DNA of 64,000 nucleotides from Bradyrhizobium japonicum USDA 6 (GCF_000284375.1 NC_017249.1:1962001-2026000); one strand, 5' to 3'; counted from the stretch's first letter, positions 27,094 through 35,996 are shown. Notes: generated by a model not told the origin, from the letters alone. Translations and numbers: made by a program.

Positions 27094-28716
27094 ATGAAAT
27101 CTCACAAGCAACTTTTGCTCTGTTCGTTGGCCGCTTCACTCACATTGATCGCGGGGGCGTCAAGGTCGCAGGAAGTAAAGGGTTGGGACCGCACGGTCAG
27201 GACCGCCGACTATCTTGAACCCGCGATTCCGCATCCAACCCAACAGCAGGCGGCATTGGAAAAGTTGCGCCAGTTTGAGGCAAAGAACGGTCGCAAGGCA
27301 AATATTCTGATCATCCTCGTCGATGACATGGGCTACGGCGATCCAGGTGCCTTTGGAGGCGGAGCGATGCTTGGAGCGCCAACTCCGAATATCGATAGCC
27401 TCGCCGCCGGCGGGCTGAAGTTAACGTCGATGTATGCCACTCCCGTATGCACTCCGTCCCGTGCCGCTTTGATGACAGGCCGCATTCCTGCCCGAAGTGG
27501 TCTCACGCGTCCTCTACTTGCCAGCGACAAGCCGACGAAGAACCCGTGGGCCGATGAAGTCACTGCGGCGAAGTTGTTGAGCCAAAACGGTTACGTCACG
27601 GGGTTGTCGGGGAAATGGCACATCGGCGAAGGCAAGGGGATGCAGCCGCAGGACGTTGGCTATGACGAGTTCCGTGGTTTCCTGTCGGTCGTCAGCGAAT
27701 ATACGCAGTACATGAATCTCTCCAAATACTCGCAGCTCATGCTTGACCCTGAACGTTTGAAGACTTTCAGGGACCTGAGCGAGTACAATGGGATCGTCGA
27801 GGGCAAAAAGGGCGGCGAGCTGAAGATTGCCTACAAGCTCGAAACGCCGCAACAGATGGGAAATGTCGATCAGGACTTCGCGAACTTTTCCGTGGACTTC
27901 ATCAAGCGGGCGGCTCAGGTCAAGAAGCCATTCTACCTGATCCATTCCTTCGCAAAGGTGCACTTCGATAACTATCCTGGCGATGGCTATCAGGGACGTA
28001 GCGCCGCCAAGCTGCCCTACAGGGATGCCGTTGTCGAAGTCGACGACATCGTCGGCCGCCTCAAGAAAACCCTCGAAGAAACCGGGCAGGCCGACAACAC
28101 ATTCGTGTTCTTCACGTCCGACAATGGTCCCGAGGAAGACTCGTATCCCGATTCCGGCTTCACGCCCTTCCGTGCAGGCAAAGGGACAACCTGGGAAGGC
28201 GGCGTCCGGGTACCCGGCATTGCATATTGGCCTGGCGTGATAAAGCCGGGGCGCACCAGTGATGGCCTCTTTGATATCATGGATCTGTTCAATACCTCGC
28301 TCGCCCTCGGCGGCATCGAGAACAAGATTCCGACGGAGCGCTACATTGACGGCGTCAACCAGACGAGCTTCCTGCTCGCCGACGATGGCGACACCAATCG
28401 CCAAGCTGTGTTCTCGTACAATCAGGCCGAGTTTTCGGCCGTGCGGTGGGCGAATTTCAAGGGCTACTTCAAGGTTTTCCAGATCGAGCAGCCTTTCTCC
28501 AACATCAGCATGTCGACCTTTGCGCCGGTGGCAGTTGCCCCTTGGATATTCGATGTTTACCGCGACCCCAAAGAACGCCTCACCCGGAGCAACGGCGACT
28601 ATGAATGGATCTATGGTCCGATCCTTCAGATGCAGGTGGCCCACGCTGCGACCTTCGTCAAATATCCGAAAAAGGACATCGGATTGGGAATTGGCGGCGG
28701 AGGCGATCCCCGATAG
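27094..28716 (+). CDS. Secreted arylsulfatase (FGly sulfatase)
   Basis: A 540-residue protein with a signal peptide (hydrophobic core LLLCSLAASLTLIAGA). The metal-binding LVDDMGYGD lies at about 75-83, and the sulfatase signature CTPSR at 119-123 contains the Cys that is converted to formylglycine. SGKWHIGEG and TSDNGPEED follow as further active-site blocks. It hydrolyses sulfate esters in the periplasm, supplying sulfur. Codon use is visibly less GC-rich than the surrounding backbone, consistent with transfer as part of the tRNA-His island. The maturation enzyme is not encoded nearby. Confidence 0.92.
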   Translation: MKSHKQLLLCSLAASLTLIAGASRSQEVKGWDRTVRTADYLEPAIPHPTQQQAALEKLRQFEAKNGRKANILIILVDDMGYGDPGAFGGGAMLGAPTPNIDSLAAGGLKLTSMYATPVCTPSRAALMTGRIPARSGLTRPLLASDKPTKNPWADEVTAAKLLSQNGYVTGLSGKWHIGEGKGMQPQDVGYDEFRGFLSVVSEYTQYMNLSKYSQLMLDPERLKTFRDLSEYNGIVEGKKGGELKIAYKLETPQQMGNVDQDFANFSVDFIKRAAQVKKPFYLIHSFAKVHFDNYPGDGYQGRSAAKLPYRDAVVEVDDIVGRLKKTLEETGQADNTFVFFTSDNGPEEDSYPDSGFTPFRAGKGTTWEGGVRVPGIAYWPGVIKPGRTSDGLFDIMDLFNTSLALGGIENKIPTERYIDGVNQTSFLLADDGDTNRQAVFSYNQAEFSAVRWANFKGYFKVFQIEQPFSNISMSTFAPVAVAPWIFDVYRDPKERLTRSNGDYEWIYGPILQMQVAHAATFVKYPKKDIGLGIGGGGDPR

Positions 28717-28743
28717 CTGACGAAGACACGCGTGTAGTGTGAG

Positions 28744-28768
28744 AGCCGCCTTCCTCTGGGCGGCTTTC
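28744..28768 (+). terminator. Weak terminator-like hairpin after arylsulfatase
   Basis: AGCCGCC at 28744-28750 pairs with GGCGGCT at 28759-28765; only a short TTT run follows (28764-28767 region). Confidence 0.55.
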
Positions 28769-29435
28769 AATTGAGTCTCGACACTGCGCGTATTCCGCTG
28801 TTGGCCCTTAACCGACCTTGCTGTGTTGAGTGCCAACGTCTGCTTCGTCTAGGAGCGGATCAGGGCGCTCGCAGTGGCCAGCGGGGCCACGTGGTATCCC
28901 TTGGTCTACGTGAGAACCGCATGGGTCCTTCCGGCTCGACTGGACCCTATCGCAGCGCGATGCCCGTGCGGCACATCAAGTCTACTTGGCTTCAAGGCCT
29001 TTGATGCTGCCCAATGACGGCTGTCCGGCGACGGTCCCTCAGCTTGACTGAAACAATACCGGCAGAACCACCCCCGCGACCCCAGTTCCCGCAGTAGCCT
29101 CGAGGATTCCTTCAGGAATCCATACAGAGGCCATTCCGTCGCCCAGTGTCTGGTAGCCCCCGACGGCCGAAACGAATCCAGCGGCTCCGTAGGAATCCCT
29201 GGGACCTATGTGGCTGTGCCAGAGAGACGCAATGCACCCCGGCCGCTCATCTCCGACTGATACGCCCCACCTAGTCATAAACTTATCGGGTTGGGTCCAA
29301 ACATTCGTTCCACGTTATGGTAGGGATACCCTCCGAGGTACATGGGGGTGAATAACCATGACCATACCCCTATGTAATAATACCTATTATATTATATATT
29401 TCATATACTTAGGTATATTCCATATCCTCCTCCCG
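28769..29435. other. Gene-free stretch with AT-rich patch
   Basis: I see no convincing coding sequence. Short open frames here (for example 29039-29278 on the minus strand) lack RBS and family resemblance. The last part, 29371-29426, is almost pure A/T (repeated TATT/ATAT), in sharp contrast to the surrounding GC-rich DNA. It may be remnant phage or plasmid DNA. Confidence 0.6.
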
Positions 29436-30056
29436 TTAGAAATCCCATAGGTGGGTGACATCTAAGCTGGGACTGACCCCGAGACGGGTCCGGAATTGAT
29501 GGGTGATCGTCTTCACAGCCAAGGCCTGATGTGAAGCTGGTACGATCAGACTGTCATGAACTGGCAGACTTGGCACGCCCTGCGCCATCAGTTCTTTCAT
29601 ACTGCCGATCACGACCTCGCTCTCCGCAAACATCAGGTCGCTCCAATCCCGAGCACGGCCACCGATGGGGTGACCCCAGCGCTCAAGCAGCGGATGGTGT
29701 TCAAGAACACGCCTCTTCACCTCGCGAAGATTGTAGCGCTTCAGGTTGAACTCTTCAGGTGCAATGGCCTTCTTCTTCAAAATCTTCCTGACATCCGCAA
29801 CAACACCCGAGCGCCACGCTGCAAGGAAGTCACCGTTCCCGAAGTGGTAGTTGATGAAGAACTTCGTCACCACCCGGTCCAGCTTGGTAGGGCCAAGGAT
29901 ATCCCCGTAGGCGTCCGCCTCGGTGTCGAGCGGCTGACCGATCCAAGCGTAGAAGATGGTGAGGTACGACGATGAGATATCGACCTCCGCCACCGCTTCG
30001 CCGTCGATCCGCATCTGGACCCGTTTGTCTTCCTGAATCTGCTGATATCGCCAGGC
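29436..30056 (-). pseudogene. C-terminal fragment of a family-A polymerase-like protein
   Basis: About 200 residues on the minus strand contain MRIDGEAVAEVDISSSYLTI near the start and PSLPVHDSLIVP near the end. These look like motifs A and C of a family A-type polymerase palm (Dxx-S-xL/Y ... VHDS). Proteins with this arrangement are known as hypothetical genes on mobile elements. The N-terminal part is missing: homologous-looking sequence starts at about WRYQQIQEDKR (about 30053), and the codons before it run antisense into an unrelated gene fragment. Function is inferred only from these motifs. Confidence 0.5.
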
Positions 30057-30399
30057 GACGCGTAAAAGCGATAAGATAACAGAGGAGAAGCGCGCGGCCC
30101 TTACCAAAATGTTCGGCTCTGACCAATGGGAGAGGGAGCTTTATTCTGATAAGGGTCAAGGCGATATGTTCGGCGGTGGGCCCACACAGCGAGAGTTCGA
30201 TGTCAAAGGGCTTGAGCGGTATGTGAAACGTCGACTTGAAACCCTCTTCCCCAAGGTGTTCGAGCCACTGGCGCTTCCTGTCGATAAGGCGCCTCAGCGC
30301 TTTTCGCTCTTTCTTTGTATTTCAAACGATGAACCTAAGGCCGTGGGACTCGCGACCCGGATCGCCAATCACATACTCAAGGCAGGCAACTCATCGTAG
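30046..30399 (+). pseudogene. C-terminal fragment of three-Cys-motif partner protein (TcmP-like)
   Basis: The frame is open from 30046 and codes KITEEKRAALTKMFGSDQWE, RYVKRRLETLFPKVFEP and a C-terminal block RFSLFLCISNDEPKAVGLA. This resembles the end of TcmP, the partner of three-Cys-motif (DUF5131) proteins. The N-terminal two thirds are absent; an in-frame stop lies at 30043-30045, where the sequence switches to the polymerase-like fragment on the other strand. It is convergent with, and overlaps by 31 bp, the DUF5131 gene, as expected for the pair. Identification is by recall. Confidence 0.6.
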
Positions 30400-31121
30400 G
30401 TGCGGCCACGCAGGAGGCGACCGGCAGCCTTCTTGTTCTTGCCGCCCCACTGCTTGAAGAAAAACGCCGTACCTGATCGCCGGCAAATCGCTTCAATTTC
30501 GTCCACCCATTCAGGCTTCATCTCGCGCGAGCGTGGTCCGCTTTCACCTCCGACAATCGCCCAGTGGATATCTGTCAGGTCACCAGAAGCAACCGAACCA
30601 ATTAAGGGCTCGAAGGAAACAAACCGGATTACCGCCGGCACAGCCCGGAGTGCGTCGAGCCGGCCGAGAACCCGAGCATCTTCCACGCTCGTGCCAAGCC
30701 AAACATTCGGCAAGACGGTGAAGCGGCGATCGGAAAGTACCTCCGCCATGATTTCAGGACGCTTCGTCAAAATCTGATAGGTGTGCCGCGGTGTGTCTTT
30801 CATGACCTCCCAAACCCGCAAGATAAAGGTTTTTGGGACTTTCGGATGAAACAGATCCGACATTGAATTGACGAAGACCTTCCGCGGCTTTGTCCAGGTT
30901 CTCGGCGCACCAAGAGATTTTCGGTCGAGCCGGATATTGCCCGTCCAGACCGCTCTGCCACCGCTCTTGCGCGTGAGGCCCTCATACTTTTCAAGACCCA
31001 TCGCCTCGAGCCTAGCTGCCATGCGCATTGCGTAGCAGTTGGTGCAACCGGCAGTCAGCACAGTGCACCCGGCAACCGGATTCCAAGTCGCGTCAGTCCA
31101 TTCAATGGAAGTATCGGCCAT
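30369..31121 (-). CDS. DUF5131 (phage Gp37/Gp68-type) three-Cys-motif protein
   Basis: A 250-residue soluble protein. The N-terminus IEWTDATWNPVAGC, with Cys19, Cys26 and Cys29 (CTVLTAGCTNC), is the three-Cys motif of this family, related to radical-SAM-like metal binding. VNSMSDLFH, ILTKRPE, WLGTSVED and VSFEPLIG blocks follow, ending KQWGGKN. Family members occur in phages and mobile elements, and the biochemical activity is not established. It is intact, while its usual partner TcmP is truncated next door. The start is ATG 31121. Confidence 0.85.
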   Translation of the reverse strand: MADTSIEWTDATWNPVAGCTVLTAGCTNCYAMRMAARLEAMGLEKYEGLTRKSGGRAVWTGNIRLDRKSLGAPRTWTKPRKVFVNSMSDLFHPKVPKTFILRVWEVMKDTPRHTYQILTKRPEIMAEVLSDRRFTVLPNVWLGTSVEDARVLGRLDALRAVPAVIRFVSFEPLIGSVASGDLTDIHWAIVGGESGPRSREMKPEWVDEIEAICRRSGTAFFFKQWGGKNKKAAGRLLRGRTYDELPALSM

Positions 31122-31246
31122 GGCGACATTGAATCAGAAGAGCATGAACCTGTGAATCAAAAACTTTGCGATCATGGGAGAATGCTTGCGCGACGACAGG
31201 ACAACCCCGACGCCGCAGCAGTCGACCCGCGCCAGCAACTATTGCG
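31122..31246. other. Short intergenic gap at the right edge of the island
   Basis: 125 bp between the DUF5131 start and the first AEC remnant; no gene, and no copy of the tRNA-His 3' end could be found here that would mark a right attachment site. Confidence 0.5.
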
Positions 31247-31437
31247 TTGCCACGACCACCACCACCACCGGCAACGTCACCGCCGCGAGCAGCGTCCCCG
31301 GCGCAACCGCCCCCGACACCGGGTTCACCAGCCGCTGATACTGCGCCGCGAAGATGTACGCGTTCGCGCCCGTCGGCATGGCTACGAACAGCACAGCGAC
31401 GCCAGTTCAGGCGCTTTGCGAGCACGAAGGCCTCACG
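31247..31437 (-). pseudogene. AEC transporter 3'-end remnant, copy 1
   Basis: Read on the minus strand, this stretch is clearly related to the last 75 or so codons of the intact AEC gene at 33006-33950 (PTGANAYIFAAQYQRLVNPV is shared), ending VVVVVATQ and a TAG stop. The rest of the gene is missing to the right, where an unrelated gene (31477-31881) begins. It is therefore the decayed tail of another AEC paralogue. Confidence 0.7.
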
Positions 31438-31476
31438 CCCTCCTCAACGCGCGATCCAATCCCGTCTCATCGCGCG

Positions 31477-31881
31477 TCAGGAGACGATGGCCTTGATTTG
31501 CGCAGTGTCCGCGAATTCAATCAGCTCAATGATTTTGCCATCCTGAAATTTGAAGAGGTCCAGGACTTCCGTGCTGAAGACTTTCCCGCTTGGACGGTAT
31601 CGGATGACAAGGCGGGACCGTATTGCAGCACAATTCCCTTCAACCAATTCGCTCAGGATCTCGCGCTTTTCGAAGTCGAAATGGTCAATGAATTGACCGA
31701 AGGCGCCACGCAGTGGCTCGTGCCCCTGCACATTTCCTGTCAGGTGCAGTGCGCTTTTGTCGCCCACCAGGTTGAACTGGCCCTCGGGATGAAAAGCGGC
31801 CACCAGGTCTGCCGCGTCACCATCACCGCGCGCGGCGTAAGCGCGCTTGATCACGTCGAGCATTTCCTCGCGATGTCCCAT
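31477..31881 (-). CDS. SnoaL-like/NTF2-fold protein
   Basis: A 134-residue protein with the cone-shaped NTF2 pattern: N-terminal helices IKRAYAARGDGDAADLVAAF, then HPEGQFNL and the C-terminal strands EVLDLFKFQDGKIIELIEF. Such domains act as small enzymes (cyclase, isomerase, hydratase) or as binding proteins; the role here is unknown. AGGAGG precedes ATG 31881. It lies between two AEC transporter remnants. Confidence 0.8.
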   Translation of the reverse strand: MGHREEMLDVIKRAYAARGDGDAADLVAAFHPEGQFNLVGDKSALHLTGNVQGHEPLRGAFGQFIDHFDFEKREILSELVEGNCAAIRSRLVIRYRPSGKVFSTEVLDLFKFQDGKIIELIEFADTAQIKAIVS

Positions 31882-31954
31882 ATCCGCCTCCTGCTATGGG
31901 TATCATCGCAGGATAGCTACCTTTGCGTGCAAAGGCAAAATTAAACGGGGGCTT

Positions 31955-32222
31955 ACCTGGCCACCACCATCACCACCATTGGCAACGTCACCGCCGCCCG
32001 CAACTTCCCCAGCGCCACCGCGCCCGACACCGGGTTCACCAGCCGCTGATACTGAGCCGCGAAGATGTCCGCGTTCGCGCCGGTCGGCGCACGACCACGC
32101 CAGTCGCTGGCGGCGTCGGGTTGAGCAGCTTTGCGAGCACGAACGCGACTGCCGGCGTCGCCAGAAGCTTGAGCGCGCCCATCACTGCGATGCTCCTCGC
32201 CCTTGATCTCGCGCCGGAAGAA
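31955..32222 (-). pseudogene. AEC transporter 3'-end remnant, copy 2
   Basis: This stretch again matches the 3' end of the AEC gene at 33006 (CACCGGGTTCACCAGCCGCT shared), ending VVMVVAR and TAA. It lacks a segment around 32090 relative to copy 3, so the frame is broken, and homology fades near 32222. It represents a second decayed AEC paralogue. Confidence 0.7.
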
Positions 32223-32397
32223 ATGCGCGGAGTGATCGGCTGCGTCAACATTTCTGGCTTGGTTTGCTCATCCTCCGCGATGTAGCCTGACTGCGCATTG
32301 CGATCTGCGTCGATGGCCGTACTCATCCCGATGACCTCGGCCGCATCGGGTCTAGCTTCCCGGGGGAAATTCGAGCGTAACAATCGTTGGGGATCTC

Positions 32398-32985
32398 ATG
32401 TCGAACTCCGATCTCGCGTTGTCGATTGCGCTCGGTGTCGGTCTTGCGGCCGCGACGGGCTTCCGGGTGTTCCTGCCGATGCTGGTTGCCAGCGTGGCCG
32501 CTTACTCGGGTTCGCTTCCTCTAGGCGACGGTTTCGCGTGGCTTGGAACACCTGCTGCAATGCTGATGCTTGGCGTGGCCGCGCTCCTGGAGGTTGGTGC
32601 GTATTTCATTCCCGGCGTGGACAATTTGCTCGATGTCATCGCCGCGCCTGTCGCGGTGATCGCCGGAGCCATCGTGTCGGCGGCGACCATGGCGGACCTT
32701 CCGCCGATGATGAAATGGACGGCCGCCATCGTTGCGGGTGGCGGCGCGGCCGGCATCGTGCATGGCGTCACCGCGGCCCTGCGGGCCAAATCGACGGTCC
32801 TGACGGCCGGCCTCGGCAACTCGACCGTGGCGACCGCCGAACTGGGCGGTGCACTCCTCGTATCGCTTCTTGCCCTGGCTGCACCGGTTGCCGCCTTCGC
32901 GATCGTCGTTCTGATGCTCTGGCTGGCGATACGTTTGATCCTGCGTTTGCGGAGGTCAGCGCCTCGCACGGATGCACTGGAATGA
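32398..32985 (+). CDS. DUF4126 membrane protein
   Basis: A 195-residue protein with five or six hydrophobic segments and Gly/Ala-rich helices. ALSIALGVGLAAATGFRVFL at the N-terminus is typical of DUF4126. The function of the family is not known. ATG 32398 follows GGGGAT. It stands between AEC remnant 2 and the intact AEC gene, in opposite orientation. Confidence 0.8.
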   Translation: MSNSDLALSIALGVGLAAATGFRVFLPMLVASVAAYSGSLPLGDGFAWLGTPAAMLMLGVAALLEVGAYFIPGVDNLLDVIAAPVAVIAGAIVSAATMADLPPMMKWTAAIVAGGGAAGIVHGVTAALRAKSTVLTAGLGNSTVATAELGGALLVSLLALAAPVAAFAIVVLMLWLAIRLILRLRRSAPRTDALE

Positions 32986-33005
32986 CCGCGTGACCGCTCG
33001 TGCGG

Positions 33006-33950
33006 CTACTTCCACCCCGCCACGATCACCACCACCACCGGCAACGTCACCGCCGCCAGCAGCGTCCCCAGCGCCACCGCGCCCGACACCGGGTTCACCA
33101 GCCGCTGATACTGCGCCGCGAAGATGTACGCGTTGGCGCCGGTCGGCATTGCCGCGAACAGCACGATCACGCCGGCTGCGACTGGCGGCAAATCGAGCAG
33201 CTTGGCCAGCACGAACGCGGCCGCCGGCATCGCCAGCAGCTTGAGCGCGCTCATCACCGCGACGCTCAGCATCTCGCCCTTCACTTCGAACCGAAACAGA
33301 TTGATGCCGAGCGCGATCAGCGCCGCCGGCGATCCCGCCTGCGCGAGCAACTCGATCGTCCTGTCGACGACGGGATTGAGACCGAGGCCGGTCAAGCGCC
33401 AGACGACGCCAAAACCGATCGCCAGCATCAGCGGATTGCGCGCGAGATCCGCGAGCACGGGGCGGATGACCGACAGGACCGAGCCCGTCCGCTTGCGGCT
33501 GACCAGCTCCATCTGCAGGATGCCGCAGAGCCAGAGCAGCGGCGTGTTCACCGACAGGATCAGCGACATCGGGCCCGCGGCCTCGTTGCCGAGCGCCGAG
33601 AGCACGAGCGGAATGCCGAGCATCACGATGTTGCCGTAGACCGAGCCGATCGCGAACACGACGCCGTCCTCGCGGTCCTCGCGCCGCTCACGCAAGCATG
33701 CCGAGAGCGCCAGCGCCGCGATCCAGGTGATGGCGAGCGCGCCGTAATAGGCGCCCCACATCCGGTAGGGGCTGACATCGGGGAATTCCGACACGACGAT
33801 GGTGCGGAACAGCAGGGCGGGAATCGCGATGCTGAAGGCGAACTCGGAGATGCCCTTGTGCGCGGTCTCGGAGACGAAGCGAAACAGCACCGACGCATAG
33901 CCGGCCGCGATCAGGGCAAACACCGGCGCGACGATCAACACGGTGGCCAT
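33006..33950 (-). CDS. AEC-family transporter (auxin efflux carrier type)
   Basis: A 314-residue inner-membrane protein with about ten spans in the BASS/AEC layout: inverted repeats with a break between, MLGIPLVLSALG in the first half and MPTGANAYIFAAQYQRLVNPV in the second. AEC members transport malonate, malate or related organic anions; the substrate is unknown. It starts at ATG 33950. Its 3' end is echoed twice upstream at 31247 and 31955. Confidence 0.88.
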   Translation of the reverse strand: MATVLIVAPVFALIAAGYASVLFRFVSETAHKGISEFAFSIAIPALLFRTIVVSEFPDVSPYRMWGAYYGALAITWIAALALSACLRERREDREDGVVFAIGSVYGNIVMLGIPLVLSALGNEAAGPMSLILSVNTPLLWLCGILQMELVSRKRTGSVLSVIRPVLADLARNPLMLAIGFGVVWRLTGLGLNPVVDRTIELLAQAGSPAALIALGINLFRFEVKGEMLSVAVMSALKLLAMPAAAFVLAKLLDLPPVAAGVIVLFAAMPTGANAYIFAAQYQRLVNPVSGAVALGTLLAAVTLPVVVVIVAGWK

Positions 33951-34477
33951 GCAGTCCTCACCTCAAGGGGGAAGCTGACCACCCCACGCATTTTTCGATG
34001 ATGGCATTATGCCCCTGTTTTGCCCGACGAGTCAAAGCGACTTCGAAAAATCCGTAGAGGTGGATTTTGCGAGGGATATCAAGACCCGGTCTACTGTGCA
34101 TGGGGTTGTTTTCGCTTTTTTGTTGGAAGGGGCGGTAGGGGGCTCGGGTCGAGGGCCGGTCTGGCCAGTATCGACAAAGGGGAAAGCGGTGTAGCGCGGA
34201 GCCCTTCCCCACCCCCAACTGTCGTCCCCCGCCTTGTGCGCAATTGCGCACAGGAGCGGGGGGATCCAGTACGCCGCGGCCCCTCGTGGAACGTTTGGCG
34301 TCTCTGGAATACTGGGTCGCCCGGTCAAGCCGGGCGACGACACCTGAGAGTGTAGCCGGCAGCCGGGCCCCCGCCTGTTGCCGAGACCGCACACGTCTGA
34401 GCTTTCGCCTCCCGCCTCGTTGCCAACGAACGGCCGTTCACCCACTATTCCCTCCGACTCGACACTTGGGGGGATCG
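33951..34477. repeat. Intergenic region with dispersed repeats
   Basis: No real gene is visible. The stretch around 34050-34110 and the stretch 34199-34350 (GTCGTCCCCCGCC..., ATACTGGGTCGCCCGGTCAA...GCCGGGCGACGAC) resemble common Bradyrhizobium intergenic repeats. Short ORFs in it overlap on both strands and are repeat artefacts. Confidence 0.6.
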
Positions 34478-34810
34478 ATGCCCGCGTTCCGTTTCAAAAA
34501 ATCCTTGGCTAAATCCTTGGCTGCAGCGATCTCGGGCATTGCGCTCGCCGTCCTGGTCCATCCCGGCGCGGGCTTCGCCTACACGCAGGAGGAGCAGCAG
34601 GCCTGCTCGCCGGACGCGATGCGGCTGTGCGGCGAGTTCGTTCCGAACGTCGATGCCATCACCGCCTGCATGATCCAGAAGAAGGCTCAGCTCTCGCCGC
34701 AGTGCAAAGTGTTCTTCCGCCAGGGACCCGAGCCCGGCGAGGCCCGCGCCAAGAAGAGCATCAAGCCTTCGCAGAAGACGGCCAAGAAGAAGAAATCCAG
34801 CGAAAGCTGA
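34478..34810 (+). CDS. Small secreted Cys-rich protein
   Basis: A 110-residue protein with a signal peptide (SLAAAISGIALAVLVHPGAGFA). A domain with four Cys spaced CSPDAMRLC...ACMIQKKAQLSPQC follows, the Cys-rich-repeat pattern seen in many small rhizobial secreted proteins. The tail is strongly Lys-rich (KKSIKPSQKTAKKKK). Function is unknown; two disulfides in the periplasm are likely. ATG 34478 follows GGGGGAT. Confidence 0.75.
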   Translation: MPAFRFKKSLAKSLAAAISGIALAVLVHPGAGFAYTQEEQQACSPDAMRLCGEFVPNVDAITACMIQKKAQLSPQCKVFFRQGPEPGEARAKKSIKPSQKTAKKKKSSES

Positions 34811-35243
34811 GCGCGGGGCTGGCGTTCTTTCTTTGAAGCTCGTCATGTCAGGGCAACAGCGCGAAGCGCCGTCGCGTCGGCGTGTCCCGCGTGTGCGTTG
34901 CCGCCATCAGCTGCGCGCCAGCCTCCGGACTCCTTTTGTTCGCCTCCGCGTGCGGACGCCTGCGACAATTACCAGCGCGTGCGATGGAAAAGAGTCGCGA
35001 GAGGGTTTGCGCGGGGAGGTTGCATTCCGTTTTTTCCCGCGTTGCTGCCGAAAAAGCGCGGGATTGCCGGCGTGAAGGGCGTTTCGTTGCCACTGGTATC
35101 CCGGTCGCGCGAAGCAGTGTGACTCAAAAGCCGCCACGTCTTGTTATTTCGTGGCTCCGAGGCCACTGCCGATAAATTTTTCTTTCCCGAATCAGCGCGG
35201 TGATTCATTTTCGTGGCCTGGGGTCAATCTGGAGGCGAAGGGT
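34811..35243. other. Intergenic region, no feature seen
   Basis: 433 bp between the Cys-rich protein and the ParA gene. Several short ORFs overlap on both strands, with high Arg/Cys content and no RBS; I see nothing coding. The last 100 bp, AT-richer with TTTTTCTTT, probably carry the ParA promoter. Confidence 0.55.
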
Positions 35244-35921
35244 ATGAACGTTATTGTTTTTGCATCGCGTAAAGGCGGCTCGGGCAAGAGTACCCTCGCC
35301 GCACATCTTGCCGCACAGATCAAGGCGAGCAAGCAGGTGATGCTCGTGGATGCGGATCCGCAGGGCTCGCTCACGCTGTGGCACAAGCTGCGCGGCACCA
35401 ACGAGCCGCCGATCAAGCCTGCCGTGAACTCGGTTAGCGGCATCGTCTCCGCTGCCAAGCGCGACGGTTATGAATGGGTGTTGATCGACACGCCGCCGAA
35501 CCTCTCGGCCGTCGTCGACGACGCGATCAAGAACGCGACCATGGTGGTCATTCCGGCGCGTCCCGGCGTGTTCGACGTCAACGCGGTGCAGGAAACCATC
35601 CAGATGTGCCGCGCGGCGCGCAAGCCCTACGCGGTCGTGCTCAACGGTGCCCCGGCGCGCCGCGACGAGTCCGAAAGCCCGATCGTCACCATCGCCCGCG
35701 AGGCGCTGGCGAAATTCCGCGCACCGGTGTGGGGCGGCCAGATCACCAACCGTTCGGATTTGCTGATGGCGCTCAGCCACGGCGAAGGCGCGCGCGAGTA
35801 TCAGGCCGAGAGCCGCGCGGCCCAGGAAATCGCAAGGCTGTGGGCGGCGATCGAGCGTTCAGTGAAGGCTATTCGCGGCACGGCGTCGGCATCCGGCGCA
35901 ATGCACAAGCAGGCGGCATAA
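35244..35921 (+). CDS. ParA/MinD-family ATPase (orphan)
   Basis: A 225-residue P-loop ATPase with the deviant Walker A RKGGSGKST at 9-17, Walker B-like VLIDTPPN at about 80, and DADPQG after strand 2. ParA-family proteins bind the nucleoid and position cargo such as plasmids, chemoreceptors or chromosomes. There is no parB or parS-like partner nearby, so the cargo is unknown. RBS GGAGG lies 11 nt before ATG 35244. A terminator follows at 35951. Confidence 0.9.
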   Translation: MNVIVFASRKGGSGKSTLAAHLAAQIKASKQVMLVDADPQGSLTLWHKLRGTNEPPIKPAVNSVSGIVSAAKRDGYEWVLIDTPPNLSAVVDDAIKNATMVVIPARPGVFDVNAVQETIQMCRAARKPYAVVLNGAPARRDESESPIVTIAREALAKFRAPVWGGQITNRSDLLMALSHGEGAREYQAESRAAQEIARLWAAIERSVKAIRGTASASGAMHKQAA

Positions 35922-35950
35922 TTTTCATAAATCATTCCCCGGACGGAAAG

Positions 35951-35976
35951 CGCGCGGAAGTCCGCGCGTTTTGCGT
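35951..35976 (+). terminator. Intrinsic terminator after the ParA gene
   Basis: CGCGCGG at 35951-35957 pairs with CCGCGCG at 35962-35968 over a 4-nt loop, followed by TTTTGCGTTTT. Confidence 0.85.
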
Positions 35977-35996
35977 TTTGGTCCGGTGGAGATGTG

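Noticed and set aside
29039..29278. 79-aa minus-strand ORF in the island
   Set aside because: No RBS and no family resemblance; treated as non-coding until conservation is shown.
34199..34220. CACCCCCAACTGT as a possible second tRNA-His att site
   Set aside because: Only about 13 bases resemble the tRNA 3' end and they lie within a common dispersed repeat; too weak for an attachment repeat.
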